Counted from the first letter of the stretch, positions 19,678 to 29,171 are shown. The stretch: 64,000 nucleotides of DNA from Nocardia speluncae NBRC 108251 (GCF_001613245.1 NZ_BDBZ01000001.1:604076-668075), one strand, 5' to 3'. The notes: generated by a model from the sequence alone, not told the origin. Translations and numbers: made by a program.

Positions 19678-20388
19678 GTGTCCCGCATCTTCCGCGACCG
19701 CCGGCTGGTCCTCGCGCTGTGCCTCGCCGCGGTCGTCTGCGCGGCGGCGCTGCTCACACCATTACCCGCCCCCCGCCAGATCCAGGAATGGGCCGAGGAC
19801 GCCGGCCCGTGGTTTCCGGTGCTGTTCTTCGCGGCACACACGCTGATCATCATCGCGCCGGTTCCCCGCACCGTGTTCACAGTGGCATCAGGGCTACTTT
19901 TCGGTCCCGTCCTCGGCCTCGGCGTGGCGGTCACCGCCTCGCTGCTCAGCGCCGCGGCGGCCTTCCTGCTCGTCCGCGCATTCGGCCGCGACCGGGTCGC
20001 GCCCTATCTCGAGCACCCCACGGTGCAGATCATCGACGACCGCCTGCGCCGCCGCGGCTGGCTCGCGGTCGGCGCGCTACGCCTGATCGCCTTCGCACCG
20101 TTCTCGGTGGTGAACTATTCGTGCGCACTGTCCTCGATCCGTTTCTGGCCCTACCTGGGCGCAACGGTCGTGGGAATCCTGCCCGGCACGGCCGCCACGG
20201 TGGTACTCGCCGACGCGCTGACCGGCGGTACACATCCGGTCATGGTCGGGGTGTCGATCGCCTGTATCGCCGCCGGCTTCCTCGGCCTGCTCATCGATCA
20301 ACGCTGGAAACCGGTCCCCCGGGATCCGGACTCGACCGAACCCGCTCCGGCGCCGGTCGCCACACCCAATGGTGTTGCCAACCGATAA
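19678..20388 (+). CDS. TVP38/TMEM64 (DedA-like) membrane protein
   Basis: The GTG start gives 236 residues with about five to six hydrophobic segments. The SNARE-associated/VTT signature is visible as PRTVFTVASGLLFGPVLGLG near residue 65, and again in the C-terminal GATVVGILPGTAATVVLADAL. Such proteins sit in the cytoplasmic membrane and are proposed lipid scramblases or transporters. The position next to mutA, divergently transcribed, matches M. tuberculosis Rv1491c. The C-terminal tail is short and proline-rich. Confidence 0.85.
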   Translation: MSRIFRDRRLVLALCLAAVVCAAALLTPLPAPRQIQEWAEDAGPWFPVLFFAAHTLIIIAPVPRTVFTVASGLLFGPVLGLGVAVTASLLSAAAAFLLVRAFGRDRVAPYLEHPTVQIIDDRLRRRGWLAVGALRLIAFAPFSVVNYSCALSSIRFWPYLGATVVGILPGTAATVVLADALTGGTHPVMVGVSIACIAAGFLGLLIDQRWKPVPRDPDSTEPAPAPVATPNGVANR

Positions 20389-20493
20389 CCAGAAGTTCTC
20401 CGGTTACTATTCATCCGACCTGAGTTACTGCGCGCATGTGGAAGTTCATGGGAATCTCCCGGTCCTGCCACTGAATAGCTGAGGGGTCGGCCC

Positions 20494-21327
20494 ATGCGGA
20501 TACTCGTACGGATGCTGTGCACCTACGGGGCCGCACTCGCGTTGATGGCACTACCGGTCCCGACCGCGACCACTCAGCCACCCGAGGCCACGCCGGGTAC
20601 ATCGGCTACATCGGCGGAATTCTCTGTCCGCGATCTCGGCCTGGGCGAGCCGATCACGCTGCGCGGTGACGACGACGAAGTGGAACTGGCGATCCCGGTT
20701 CCGCCCGGGACCACCCCTGCCGAACTCGTCATGGCGGTCGACCTGCCGGCCGATCTCGCGCGCGGAACCATCGATGTCGAATCCCGGGATCGCTTCATCG
20801 CTCACGCCGACCTCCCGGCAGGCCCCGCGACCCGGGTGCCGGTTTCCCTGCCGTTGGCCGAGGCCACGGTCGAGGACCAGACCGCGACACTCACATTGCA
20901 CGTCAACCTCTTCCCGGACGAGGGCCGCTGCCCGGACGACTTGAACGCCACACCGGCCGCCCCGCGCTGGTGGAATCGCCGGGACCGGCCGTTCGCAGCT
21001 CGTTTCGGGCACCACCCTCGTCATTGCGGGATGTGGTTCGGCTACCGGTCGACAACATCCAGCCGAGCATCGCCGGCTTCCCCGGCGCGTAACGGCCGCC
21101 GGTCGAAATGCGGCGCAAGTGTGCCCGCCCGCCGCGCCGCGGCTTCGTCCATCCAGTCCTGGGCACATCGGTACACGTCCTCGGTGATCGGTGGCGGATC
21201 GTCCCCGAGCACCAGGTCTGCGTGCTCGGGCACAACGCGCAGCGCCGAGCCCATATGGTGCAGACAACCGGCGATGCCACGGTCATCGGCCAGGTCGTCG
21301 TACAGCGTCAGTGCCCGCTGCCAATGA
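20494..21327 (+). pseudogene. Truncated secreted BcsB-like protein
   Basis: A signal peptide (MRILVRMLCTYGAALALMAL) leads into about 110 residues that resemble the N-terminal part of BcsB-like cellulose-synthase subunits of Mycobacteriales: FSVRDLGLGEPITLRG, then paired beta-strand motifs, ending near NLFPDEGRCPDDL (residue 150, base 20943). Full-length relatives have several hundred residues. After base 20943 the frame stays open to 21327, but the translation becomes Arg/Ser/Pro-rich and runs antisense through the 3' end of the TPR gene. This looks like a gene cut by a deletion whose frame happens to stay open. Family assignment is from memory and moderate. Confidence 0.5.
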
Positions 21328-22859
21328 CGCAGTGCGCCGCGGGGTTCGCCGCGCGCCCAGCACACCGCACCGTTCAGTTCGTGTACGAGAGCGCGGCCCG
21401 CGTCGTCCTCCTCGCCGGCGGCGCGCACCGCGGCCAGCTCGAGCCGATCCGCCGCAGCATCCAGCCGGCCCTGTTCGATATGCGCGACAGCGAGATTCGT
21501 GAGCACACGCACCTGATTGCCCACATCCTCCCGTGGTAACCGCCACCATGCCGCCCGTAGGAGCTGTACTGCGGCCTCCAGATCGCCCGGTGTTCCGGCT
21601 GCATTCAGTCGTTCCAGCGCCGCGCGGTGTTTCCACCGTGCGGCGAGACCCGTTGCCCGGCGTCGTATTCCGCAGGGAGGGTCGGCGGGTTCCGGGGGGA
21701 CCTGCCGGCGGGCCTGCCCCGGGTACGCCGGCCCTCCGGGAGTCTGTACCCGCTGTTCCCGAGCCCCGGTTCCGGCCCGCACCGGATGCCGGCCACTTCG
21801 GGGGTCATGGGGTCGCGGCTGCCGTAACTCCATCGAACGCGAGTACCAGGTCATCTCCGTCTGCACGGTGAGCCGGCCGAGGTTCTCCGCCACTACAGCT
21901 GTCTTGTCGTCCCGGATCCGGACCTGATGCGCGTACCAGGTATCCAATGCGTCGGCGATCCGAACCAGTTGCACGACCGTGGCCGGCGGGATTTCCGGGC
22001 CGGGGTGGCCAACAGGCGTTCGACCTTGCGTGGCGGCCGGTGGGGAGCACCAGACCACCAGCTCCCTCAGGTAGTTCTCCTCCATCGTGAACCAGCGCCG
22101 AGCACCCGGCGCGAATGGCACCGTTGTCAACGCGACCGCCCAGCGCGATGCCTGGTCGGCGCAATGCGACAGCAGCGCGAACAACGCCGCCTGCCATAGC
22201 TCTCCCGCCCGGACCTCGTCTTTCTCCGGCGCTTCGGGTACTTCCACAAGCAGGTGGTGGTCACCTTGCCGCTTCAGGATGCGGCCGTATTCCAGCCATT
22301 CGCGGAGGCCGGGACCGGTGTGCGGGTCGCCCAGCGGTTGTGCGGGACGGGGATCCTCCGGGGAGGTTTCCCGGGTGCCGGTCGCCGGGGCCGGCAGCGG
22401 ACCCGGTGATGCGCCGTGGGCGGCCGCCACCGCGCCGAGGACAGCGTGCAAGGTCGCGGTGTCGTAGTTCCAGACCGGTAGCTCGCGCAGCGCAGCGACC
22501 ACCTCATTGCGCCATCCCGGGTTCATTGCCTCCGCCGTGGGCGGCGCGACAACTCTCACGTCGACGGGCCCGAACGGGCAGGCACCGTCCAGCGCCGCGA
22601 GCGCATTCCGGCGCCGAGCACGTCTCGTCCGGGATCGCCGATCCATCGTGAAGCGGTAACCGGCATACAGCACGGCGAGCACCACGAGCAGCACCGCCAG
22701 CCACCGCAACCCCGTGGAGAGCAGCCGGACCCCGTCGCTTTCCCCGAACGAATTCAGCACCAGAGTGCGACCCAGTTCCAGCAGCAAGGTGGTGGCGATG
22801 ACGGACAGACCACCCAGCACGCCCGGCACCAGTGCGGAACGCGGCAGTGGTTCGCTCAT
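21042..22859 (-). CDS. Membrane-anchored TPR-containing protein of an ABC-like unit
   Basis: The ATG at 22859 overlaps the TGA of the double permease (ATGA), giving 605 residues. Two hydrophobic segments near residues 10-30 and 50-70 anchor the protein. A cytoplasmic region of unknown fold follows, then an Arg/Pro-rich linker. At the C-terminus (about 470-590) are tetratricopeptide-like helices (LTNLAVAHIEQGRLDAAADR, then GDPEG-type turns and RGIAGCLHHMGSALR). No Walker motif is present, so it is not the missing ATPase. The longer frame running to 24377 is antisense shadow inside the permease gene. Its coupling suggests it works with the permease, perhaps as an adaptor. Confidence 0.7.
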   Translation of the reverse strand: MSEPLPRSALVPGVLGGLSVIATTLLLELGRTLVLNSFGESDGVRLLSTGLRWLAVLLVVLAVLYAGYRFTMDRRSRTRRARRRNALAALDGACPFGPVDVRVVAPPTAEAMNPGWRNEVVAALRELPVWNYDTATLHAVLGAVAAAHGASPGPLPAPATGTRETSPEDPRPAQPLGDPHTGPGLREWLEYGRILKRQGDHHLLVEVPEAPEKDEVRAGELWQAALFALLSHCADQASRWAVALTTVPFAPGARRWFTMEENYLRELVVWCSPPAATQGRTPVGHPGPEIPPATVVQLVRIADALDTWYAHQVRIRDDKTAVVAENLGRLTVQTEMTWYSRSMELRQPRPHDPRSGRHPVRAGTGAREQRVQTPGGPAYPGQARRQVPPEPADPPCGIRRRATGLAARWKHRAALERLNAAGTPGDLEAAVQLLRAAWWRLPREDVGNQVRVLTNLAVAHIEQGRLDAAADRLELAAVRAAGEEDDAGRALVHELNGAVCWARGEPRGALRHWQRALTLYDDLADDRGIAGCLHHMGSALRVVPEHADLVLGDDPPPITEDVYRCAQDWMDEAAARRAGTLAPHFDRRPLRAGEAGDARLDVVDR

Positions 22860-25090
22860 CGCAGTACCCCTCCGGTCAGGCCGGGAACGATCCAACGCCG
22901 CCAGGTCGCCAGTACCAGCGCGACAGGTAGCACAGCCGAGATCAGCGATCCGGCCGCGAGTTGCGCAGCGTTCTCCCCGAACCGGCGCGCCTCGCCCCAC
23001 AGCAGCAGCGACCACGGTGACGCCCCCGCGCCGCTGATCAGCAGGCCGACCACGAAATCGTTCCAGACCTGGACGAATTCCAGAACCGCGACCGCGACCA
23101 GGGCGGGTCCGGCCGCGGTGAACAACCGTTGCGCGATGGTGCCCGGGGCGGCCATCCCGCGGAGCGCGTCCGCGGCGCCGCTGCCCGGTGGCGCCGCGAC
23201 AGCGCCGCGCAGAATCAGTACCGCGATCGGCAGGCCGGCGGCCACATGGACCAGCACCAGCGGAATCCGGGTACCGGACAGGCCGTGCTCGTCGATGAAT
23301 GTATCGAGCGGCCCGAGATAGGCCTGCGCGGGCAGGACGGCGAGTACCACCAGCATGGTGACCGTGCCCCGCGCCCACCGGCCCTCCGGGGCGACGGCGA
23401 GCCGATACGCCAGCGGCGCCGCGGCGGCCACCACGACGACCGTCGCGAGGAAAGCCACCCAGAGGGTCGCCTGGATGGATTTCCGCAGCGCCGGGTCCGT
23501 CCACATATCGGTGAATGCGCGCAATGACCAGCCCGCGGGGCCCTGCAACGCCACGACCAGCAACGCGATCACCGGCAGCGCGGCCGCGAGCACCACCAGC
23601 CCGATTCCGGCCGTCCGGGCGTACCCGGCGAACCCGCCACCGGAATCGGCACGCCCCGAATACGGCACCGCCGGCACGGCGGACAGGCCGGGCGGACGGT
23701 CGCGGAGATCGCTCTGCAACGCCCACGCCGCCACCGCGACGAGAACGGTGAGCGGCAGGGCGTACGCAGCGGCCTCGCCCGCGGTGGCCGGGTCGCCGGC
23801 CAGCCGCCACCAGTGCACTGTGGCACTGTCGAGCCGGTACTGCATCGATCCCGGCACGCCGATCAGCACCACATCGAAGACTCGGGCGGCCGCAATACCC
23901 ACGACCAGTCCGGCCACCAGCACCACCGGCCGCTGTAGTGCGAAAAGCCGCCGATACAGGGCACAACCCGACTCGTTCGCGACCCGGCTCCATCGCACCG
24001 GATCGGCGGTGAGCGCGCGAATGCTCGCCCGGAACAGCGCGATGAGGAAACCCAGCCACGTCCACAGGAACGCCGAACCGAGCATCACCACGAACCACGC
24101 GCGGTACCCGGGAAACCCGTCGAAACCGATCTGTACGCCCGAGTACTGGAAGATGAGCCGGAACGCCACACCGGCGACGAACGCGGAGATCCCGAACGGC
24201 ACGATCAGCGGCAGCAGCCACAGACCCCGGGTATTGCGACTCCACCAGGCGAGCACCATCGCCGCGACCAGCAGCACCGCCGCGAAACCCATCCAGTACA
24301 GACTGCGGGCATAGGGCGGACCGATCAGATACAACGCGATCACCGCCACCAACGCGATCGACACCGGCGCCGCCCACCGGCGTACCCGGCCCGCCGCCGT
24401 ATCGCTGCCGTCACGGGCGCCGTGATCACCCCTCCGGGCGTACAGCACCGCCGACACGAATGCCGCGGCCAGGATCGCGCAGCCCACCACCAGCCACAAC
24501 CGGGTCCGTACTGCCGACACCACGGTGATCCCGGCCGGTATCAGCAACACCGCCGTCAAAAGCACCGCGGGTGTACAGGCGATTCCGGTGATACCCCGGG
24601 GCGGCGGGCTGCCGGCGACGAGCGGGCCGCGCAACCGCGCGAGCGGCAGTTCCAGATCCACCCCGTGCGCCCGATGGATTCGCGACAACCGGTCCTGCGG
24701 GCGCCGCTGGGCCGTCGTGCGGCGCACCGGCGATCCCGCTCCGCGCACGTCGGAGTCCTCCGGGTCTCCGACGGCTGTTCCCGGTACCGCCGGGCCAGGT
24801 GTGTCCACGACCGGCACCACCTCTCCCGGCGCCGCCCGGTCCGTCACGGCCGTGCCCGCGACCGCGCGTTCGGACGCCGGCGACCCGGGCGCCGATCGCA
24901 CCGGCCCCTCCGCGACCGACGCCATCGGTCCTCCAGAACCGGCTCCCGCCGCCGTCTGCTCCGAGCCCCCGGCTCCCGTAGCGGTGGGCCTTTCCGCAGC
25001 CGTTCCCTGAGCCGTCGCCCTTGTTGCCTCCGTGTGCGACGCCGGTACCGACGAATCCTGTGCGCCCGGCTCCGGCGATATCATCGCCAC
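22856..25090 (-). CDS. Fused two-domain sugar ABC permease (MalF-like plus MalG-like in one chain)
   Basis: The 744-residue protein has an N-terminal low-complexity region (Ala/Gly/Thr/Pro, about residues 1-120) followed by two permease halves of roughly six helices each. Domain 1 ends in an EAA-like loop (VANESGCALYRRLFALQRPV); domain 2 has ALRGMAAPGTIAQRLFTAAG and the typical VWNDFVVGLLI signature of MalG proteins. Normally these are two genes. The canonical EAA...G pattern is poorly kept in both loops. It overlaps the solute-binding gene by ten bases upstream and the TPR gene by four downstream. No ATPase gene is present; a shared MsmK-type ATPase elsewhere is one possibility. Confidence 0.75.
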   Translation of the reverse strand: MAMISPEPGAQDSSVPASHTEATRATAQGTAAERPTATGAGGSEQTAAGAGSGGPMASVAEGPVRSAPGSPASERAVAGTAVTDRAAPGEVVPVVDTPGPAVPGTAVGDPEDSDVRGAGSPVRRTTAQRRPQDRLSRIHRAHGVDLELPLARLRGPLVAGSPPPRGITGIACTPAVLLTAVLLIPAGITVVSAVRTRLWLVVGCAILAAAFVSAVLYARRGDHGARDGSDTAAGRVRRWAAPVSIALVAVIALYLIGPPYARSLYWMGFAAVLLVAAMVLAWWSRNTRGLWLLPLIVPFGISAFVAGVAFRLIFQYSGVQIGFDGFPGYRAWFVVMLGSAFLWTWLGFLIALFRASIRALTADPVRWSRVANESGCALYRRLFALQRPVVLVAGLVVGIAAARVFDVVLIGVPGSMQYRLDSATVHWWRLAGDPATAGEAAAYALPLTVLVAVAAWALQSDLRDRPPGLSAVPAVPYSGRADSGGGFAGYARTAGIGLVVLAAALPVIALLVVALQGPAGWSLRAFTDMWTDPALRKSIQATLWVAFLATVVVVAAAAPLAYRLAVAPEGRWARGTVTMLVVLAVLPAQAYLGPLDTFIDEHGLSGTRIPLVLVHVAAGLPIAVLILRGAVAAPPGSGAADALRGMAAPGTIAQRLFTAAGPALVAVAVLEFVQVWNDFVVGLLISGAGASPWSLLLWGEARRFGENAAQLAAGSLISAVLPVALVLATWRRWIVPGLTGGVLR

Positions 25091-26382
25091 CCCCGTTCGA
25101 ACCGGGTCAGCGTCGCCACCGCAGTATCGGTCGCGGCACGCACATCACCGCCTGCGTCACCCACAGTGATCAGGAACTCGGTGAGTACCCGCCATAATCC
25201 GTCGCGGCTGCCGACGGCACCGATCCGATCGGACAGGTCGAAGGCGGGCCAGGAGTGTGACGAGGCGGCCGGATCCGTGGTCCAGGACGAGTACCTGGCA
25301 CGAGTCCGCATATTCGGACCGAGGAACCCGCCGATACCTTCGATCCACGGCAGCGGCGCCTGAGGGTCGGCCAACGCGCGTACCACGGCATCGGCGCGCT
25401 CGCCCGCAGCGCTGGTGAGCACCATGACGTCGCCGCCGACGATCCGCGGTCCGTCCCGGTCCGCGGCCACCGCGGGGAAGGGCACCACACCCGCTGCGGA
25501 TTCGGGGCGCCCCGCTCGGCGGAGCGCGTCGCGCACCACCGGTTCGGCGAAATCCGGTGCCGCCACCGCCAGCGCACGCCGATGCTCGAAGACATCACGC
25601 ACCGCGTCGGCGAACTGCCGTACCAGTGCCGTGGCGACCCCGCCGGCCAGTCCCTCCCGCACACCCCACAGATCACCGAGTCGCGCGAACGTATCGCGGA
25701 CCGCCGGGGTATCCCAGGCCCGGTCCCCTGACGCCAGCGATTCGTACACCTCGGCTGATTCGGCCAGCAGCAGATTCTCGAACAGATCCGTCAGGACCCA
25801 GCCGTCGGCCGCGCCGAGGGACAGGAAACGCCGGCCGGTCCCCGCGAATCGCTGTACCCCTGCCGACCAGTCACCCAGCGTCCAGTCCGCCGGGTCGCCG
25901 GCCCGGAGTCCGGCAACGGCTTCCCGGTCGTACCAGACCAGCGATTTGGCGCTCGCCTTGAACGGCACACCGTAGGAGCGGCCGTCGTGATGACACAGAC
26001 GGCGCCAATGGTCGGCGTACCGCGGACCCTGCGCATCGACCCAGAGATCCTCCGGCACCGGACGTAACCGGCCGGCGGTGACCAGATCGTGGACAAGCCC
26101 GGCCTGCGGGAGCATGACGATATCCGGTGCGGACCGGCCGCGCGCGGTGAGCGCGGTGTCGATCTCGTCGCCCAGCGGTATTATCTCCACCGGTTCCGGT
26201 AGCCGCGTGCTTGCGAGCACTGCCCGGAACGCAGACAATTCCTGACCGCTCCACGACACCGCGATCCGCACCGCCCCCGGGGCACCGAGCAGCACATCCG
26301 GCGAGCAGGCCGCCAGCAACGGCAGTACCGCCGCGGTTCGGAGCACGGTACGACGCGTCCTCACGGTTCCCCCGATACCCAT
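25081..26382 (-). CDS. Solute-binding lipoprotein of an ABC transporter (family 1)
   Basis: Starting at the ATG at 26382 gives 433 residues. The N-terminus combines a twin-arginine stretch (RTRRTVLRTAAVLPLLAAC) with a lipobox LLAAC, so it is probably exported folded and lipid-anchored. The mature protein has the family-1 solute-binding pattern: DIVMLPQAG near residue 90, then YGVPFKASAKSLVWYDRE, and a C-terminal FEWPAFD-like segment (SWPAFDLSDRIG). Ligands of the family are mostly sugars or oligosaccharides. It is the first gene of the three-gene unit; a terminator hairpin lies upstream. A start ten codons further upstream is possible. Confidence 0.8.
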   Translation of the reverse strand: MGIGGTVRTRRTVLRTAAVLPLLAACSPDVLLGAPGAVRIAVSWSGQELSAFRAVLASTRLPEPVEIIPLGDEIDTALTARGRSAPDIVMLPQAGLVHDLVTAGRLRPVPEDLWVDAQGPRYADHWRRLCHHDGRSYGVPFKASAKSLVWYDREAVAGLRAGDPADWTLGDWSAGVQRFAGTGRRFLSLGAADGWVLTDLFENLLLAESAEVYESLASGDRAWDTPAVRDTFARLGDLWGVREGLAGGVATALVRQFADAVRDVFEHRRALAVAAPDFAEPVVRDALRRAGRPESAAGVVPFPAVAADRDGPRIVGGDVMVLTSAAGERADAVVRALADPQAPLPWIEGIGGFLGPNMRTRARYSSWTTDPAASSHSWPAFDLSDRIGAVGSRDGLWRVLTEFLITVGDAGGDVRAATDTAVATLTRFERGWR

Positions 26383-26435
26383 GTCCAGCAGAGGGTTTCG
26401 ATTATTCCCCAACCGGCCGCGGGGTGGTGCGGTTT

Positions 26436-26464
26436 CGCCGGATGACCGGCCCGGTCATCCGGCG
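26436..26464 (-). terminator. Terminator hairpin after the SPFH gene
   Basis: A perfect 12-bp stem (CGCCGGATGACC and its complement) with a 5-base GGCCC loop lies just past the SPFH stop and upstream of the solute-binding gene. It separates the two transcription units on the minus strand. Confidence 0.7.
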
Positions 26465-26480
26465 GACCGGAGCACGCGGG

Positions 26481-27752
26481 TTACTGCTGGTGCGGTGGCC
26501 GCGGCTGCTGGTGTTGGTACTGCTGCGGTGGCGTGCCCGGCTGCTGCGGCTGCACGCCGTACGAGGGACCGGGCTGCGGCGGCATAACCGCCTGCGGAGG
26601 CTGCTGACGCGGCGGGGCCTGCGGATCCGCTTTGGCGGTGTTCACCGGTGCTGCCGTGTCCACAGGTGTACGCGCCACGGACTCGGCGGCCCGTACCGCG
26701 CGCTCGACGGCCGGATCGGTACTGGTGTCGAACCAATCCGCGACCTCGTCGGCATCGTCATCCAGCTTGCCCGCGGGCTCGTCCTCGGCCGGGGGCTCGT
26801 ACCGGAAGACACCGTCTTCGCCTTTGGTGGCGAAATTCTTCGCGAAACCCTCCAGGGCCTTCCCGAAATCACTCGGTACCAGCCATACCTTGTTCGCATC
26901 GCCCCGGGCGACCATGGGCAGCGTCTGCATGTACTGGTAGGCCAGCAGCTCGGGGGTGGGTTTGCCCGATTTGATCGCGGCGAAGACCTTTTCGATCGCC
27001 TTGGCCTGTCCCTGCGCCTGCAGGTAGGAGGCGGCGCGCTCACCCTGGGCCCGCAGGATACGGCTCTGCCGCTCACCCTCCGCGGACAGGATCGCCGACT
27101 GCTTGGCACCCTCGGCGGACAGAATCTGTGCCTGCTTCGCACCCTCGGCAGTTTTGATCTGCGATTCCCGGTTGCCTTCGGCAGTGAGGATCATGGCCCG
27201 CTTCTCGCGGTCCGCCTTCATCTGCTTCTCCATCGATTCCTGGATCGATGGCGGCGGATCGATGGCCTTGAGTTCCACCCGGGCCACTCGCAGGCCCCAG
27301 CGGCCGGTGGCTTCGTCGAGGACCCCGCGCAGCTGACTGTTGATCTGGTCGCGGGAGGTCAGCGTCTCCTCCAGGGTCATTCCGCCGACCACATTGCGCA
27401 GCGTGGTCACAGTGAGCTGTTCGACCGCCGCGATGTAGTTGGAGATCTCGTAGACGGCCGCCTGCGGCTGCATGACCTGGAAGTACACCACCGAGTCGAT
27501 CTGCAGCGTCAGATTGTCCTGGGTGATCACCGGTTGTGGCGGGAAGGAAACCACCCGCTCGCGCAGATCGACTTTGGCGCGGATCCGGTCGACGAACGGC
27601 ACCAGGAATGTCAGCTGCCCCGACGCCGTCCGCGAATACCGGCCGAGCCGTTCGATCACCGCAGCTTCGGCCTGCGGCACCAGCGCGATCGACTTGAAAA
27701 CCACCACCGCCGCCAGCACCACCAGTGCGGCAACGAGTATCAAAACAGCCAT
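26481..27752 (-). CDS. SPFH/Band 7 (stomatin-like) membrane protein
   Basis: The ATG at 27752 gives 423 residues. One N-terminal membrane helix (MAVLILVAALVVLAAVVVF) precedes the Band 7 domain (ALVPQAEAAVIERLGRYSRT to about residue 190). A coiled-coil follows, made of repeated AEGAKQ/AEGERQ units (residues 190-260), typical of stomatin/flotillin scaffolds. The C-terminus is a Pro/Gln-rich tail. It organises membrane microdomains and partners the NfeD protein, whose stop codon shares a base with this start (TAATG). This matches Rv1488 next to Rv1487. Confidence 0.92.
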   Translation of the reverse strand: MAVLILVAALVVLAAVVVFKSIALVPQAEAAVIERLGRYSRTASGQLTFLVPFVDRIRAKVDLRERVVSFPPQPVITQDNLTLQIDSVVYFQVMQPQAAVYEISNYIAAVEQLTVTTLRNVVGGMTLEETLTSRDQINSQLRGVLDEATGRWGLRVARVELKAIDPPPSIQESMEKQMKADREKRAMILTAEGNRESQIKTAEGAKQAQILSAEGAKQSAILSAEGERQSRILRAQGERAASYLQAQGQAKAIEKVFAAIKSGKPTPELLAYQYMQTLPMVARGDANKVWLVPSDFGKALEGFAKNFATKGEDGVFRYEPPAEDEPAGKLDDDADEVADWFDTSTDPAVERAVRAAESVARTPVDTAAPVNTAKADPQAPPRQQPPQAVMPPQPGPSYGVQPQQPGTPPQQYQHQQPRPPHQQ

Positions 27753-28183
27753 TATGGGCCCTTCCAGACGACCGCGGTCGCCCCGTCGATCTTCATCACG
27801 TATACGGTCGCACCCTCCGGGTACTCCTCCCCCGGGTCCAGGGACCGGGCGCTCCACACTTCGCCACTCAGTTTCACCCGGCCGTCGTGTTCACCGACCG
27901 GTTCCAGCACCAACGCGGTTTTACCGGTCAGGGCGTCCACATTGGTCGGTGTCGGCGGTGGGGTTCCGAAGCGCCGCAACAGCGTCGGCCGGACACCGAG
28001 CATCAGCACCACCGCCGAGATCGCGAAGACCACCGCGTCCACGACGACGGGGGCGTCGGTCAGGAAACTCACCCCGGCGGTCAGCAACGCGGCGGAACCG
28101 AGCATCAGCAGCGTCAGTTCACCGACGAACATCTCGGCAGCCGCCAGCAGCACGCCGGCGACCAGCCAGACAATAGCGGCCAC
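27752..28183 (-). CDS. NfeD family membrane protein
   Basis: The GTG at 28183 gives 143 residues. Three membrane helices (VAAIVWLVAGVLLAAAEMFV; TLLMLGSAALLTAG; VVVDAVVFAISAVVLML) precede a C-terminal OB-fold domain with GKTALVLEPVGEHDGRVKL and GATVYVMKIDGATAVV. The short NfeD form always pairs with an SPFH/stomatin protein, and here the stop overlaps the start of that gene. An upstream ATG at 28327 would run into the promoter of the divergent DUF3097 gene, so the internal GTG is preferred. Confidence 0.88.
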   Translation of the reverse strand: MAAIVWLVAGVLLAAAEMFVGELTLLMLGSAALLTAGVSFLTDAPVVVDAVVFAISAVVLMLGVRPTLLRRFGTPPPTPTNVDALTGKTALVLEPVGEHDGRVKLSGEVWSARSLDPGEEYPEGATVYVMKIDGATAVVWKGP

Positions 28184-28285
28184 GCCGTCCAGCCTAGTGG
28201 GATATTTCCCCGTACGGGGGCCGGACGGCGACACCCCGGCCCCGGCAGCCGCCGCCGAACCCGCCGATACGCTACTTTCGGGCCG

Positions 28286-29113
28286 GTGAGCGATCGATAC
28301 GGCGATATCTTTTCCGGCCATCCACACACCGCGAAACGCACCGTTTCCCAGGTCGTGGCGGAACCCGAACTTGTGGTGGAGGACGCGGCCAGCGGTTTCT
28401 GCGGCGCAGTGGTGGGGTTCGACCGCAGCTACGACGGCGATTTCGTGAAATTGGCGGACGCCCGCGGCGCGGTACGCCTTTTCGCATTACGCGAAGCGGC
28501 CTTCCTCATCGACGGTAAACCCGTGACATTGGTGCGGCCGGCGAAATCGGCGCCCGGGAAACCCGCCCGTTCGGCGTCCGGTTCGACCCGGGTCGAGGGA
28601 GTGCGTGCGAAAGTCGCCGCGCCCAGCCGGATCTGGGTGGAAGGCGTCCACGACGCCGCCTTGGTGGAGCGGGTCTGGGGTCACGACCTGCGGGTCGAGG
28701 GCGTGGTGGTGGAGCATCTGGAAGGACTGGACAATCTGGCTGCCCGCCTGGCCGAATTCGGCCCTGGGCCCGGTAGACGGGTCGGCGTGCTCGTAGATCA
28801 TCTGGTGACCGGATCCAAGGAAACGCATCTCACCGCCGGGCTCGGTGAATTCGTTCTCGTCACCGGCCATCCTTTCGTAGATGTCTGGCAGGCGGTGAAA
28901 CCGGCGGCCGTCGGAATTCCGGAATGGCCGCGCGTCCCACGTGACGAGGACTGGAAAACCGGTGTCTGTACCCGACTGGGCTGGGACACACCGCAGGACG
29001 GCTGGCGGCGGGTGTATTCGGCGGTGAATTCGTTCCGGGATCTGGAGGCACCGCTTCTGGGCGCGGTGGAACGGCTGATCGATTTCGTCACCGAACCGGG
29101 GGAACAATTCTAA
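28286..29113 (+). CDS. DUF3097 family protein
   Basis: The GTG at 28286 (VSDRYGDIF) gives 275 residues. The N-terminal third is a small beta domain (VVAEPELVVEDAASGFCGAV, FVKLADARGAVRLFALREAAFLIDG). The rest contains RIWVEGVHDAALVERVWG, GVVVEHLEGLDNLA and GVLVDHLVTGSKE, an arrangement of an acidic residue followed by DH that looks like a Toprim fold. The Toprim idea is my inference and the family function is unknown. It is divergent from NfeD with a 102-base gap and 58 bases upstream of the Rv1486c-like gene. Confidence 0.8.
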   Translation: MSDRYGDIFSGHPHTAKRTVSQVVAEPELVVEDAASGFCGAVVGFDRSYDGDFVKLADARGAVRLFALREAAFLIDGKPVTLVRPAKSAPGKPARSASGSTRVEGVRAKVAAPSRIWVEGVHDAALVERVWGHDLRVEGVVVEHLEGLDNLAARLAEFGPGPGRRVGVLVDHLVTGSKETHLTAGLGEFVLVTGHPFVDVWQAVKPAAVGIPEWPRVPRDEDWKTGVCTRLGWDTPQDGWRRVYSAVNSFRDLEAPLLGAVERLIDFVTEPGEQF

Positions 29114-29171
29114 CGCGTGCCATCGGCCTGCGCAGACGCTGCCCGCCGACTGCCGCCACCCTTTATGCTCG

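Noticed and set aside
22860..24377. A continuous 1111-codon minus-strand frame (21042-24377)
   Set aside because: Only the part from 22859 downward reads as protein. The upstream part is arginine- and glycine-rich and antisense in frame to nothing conserved, lying inside the permease gene in another frame.
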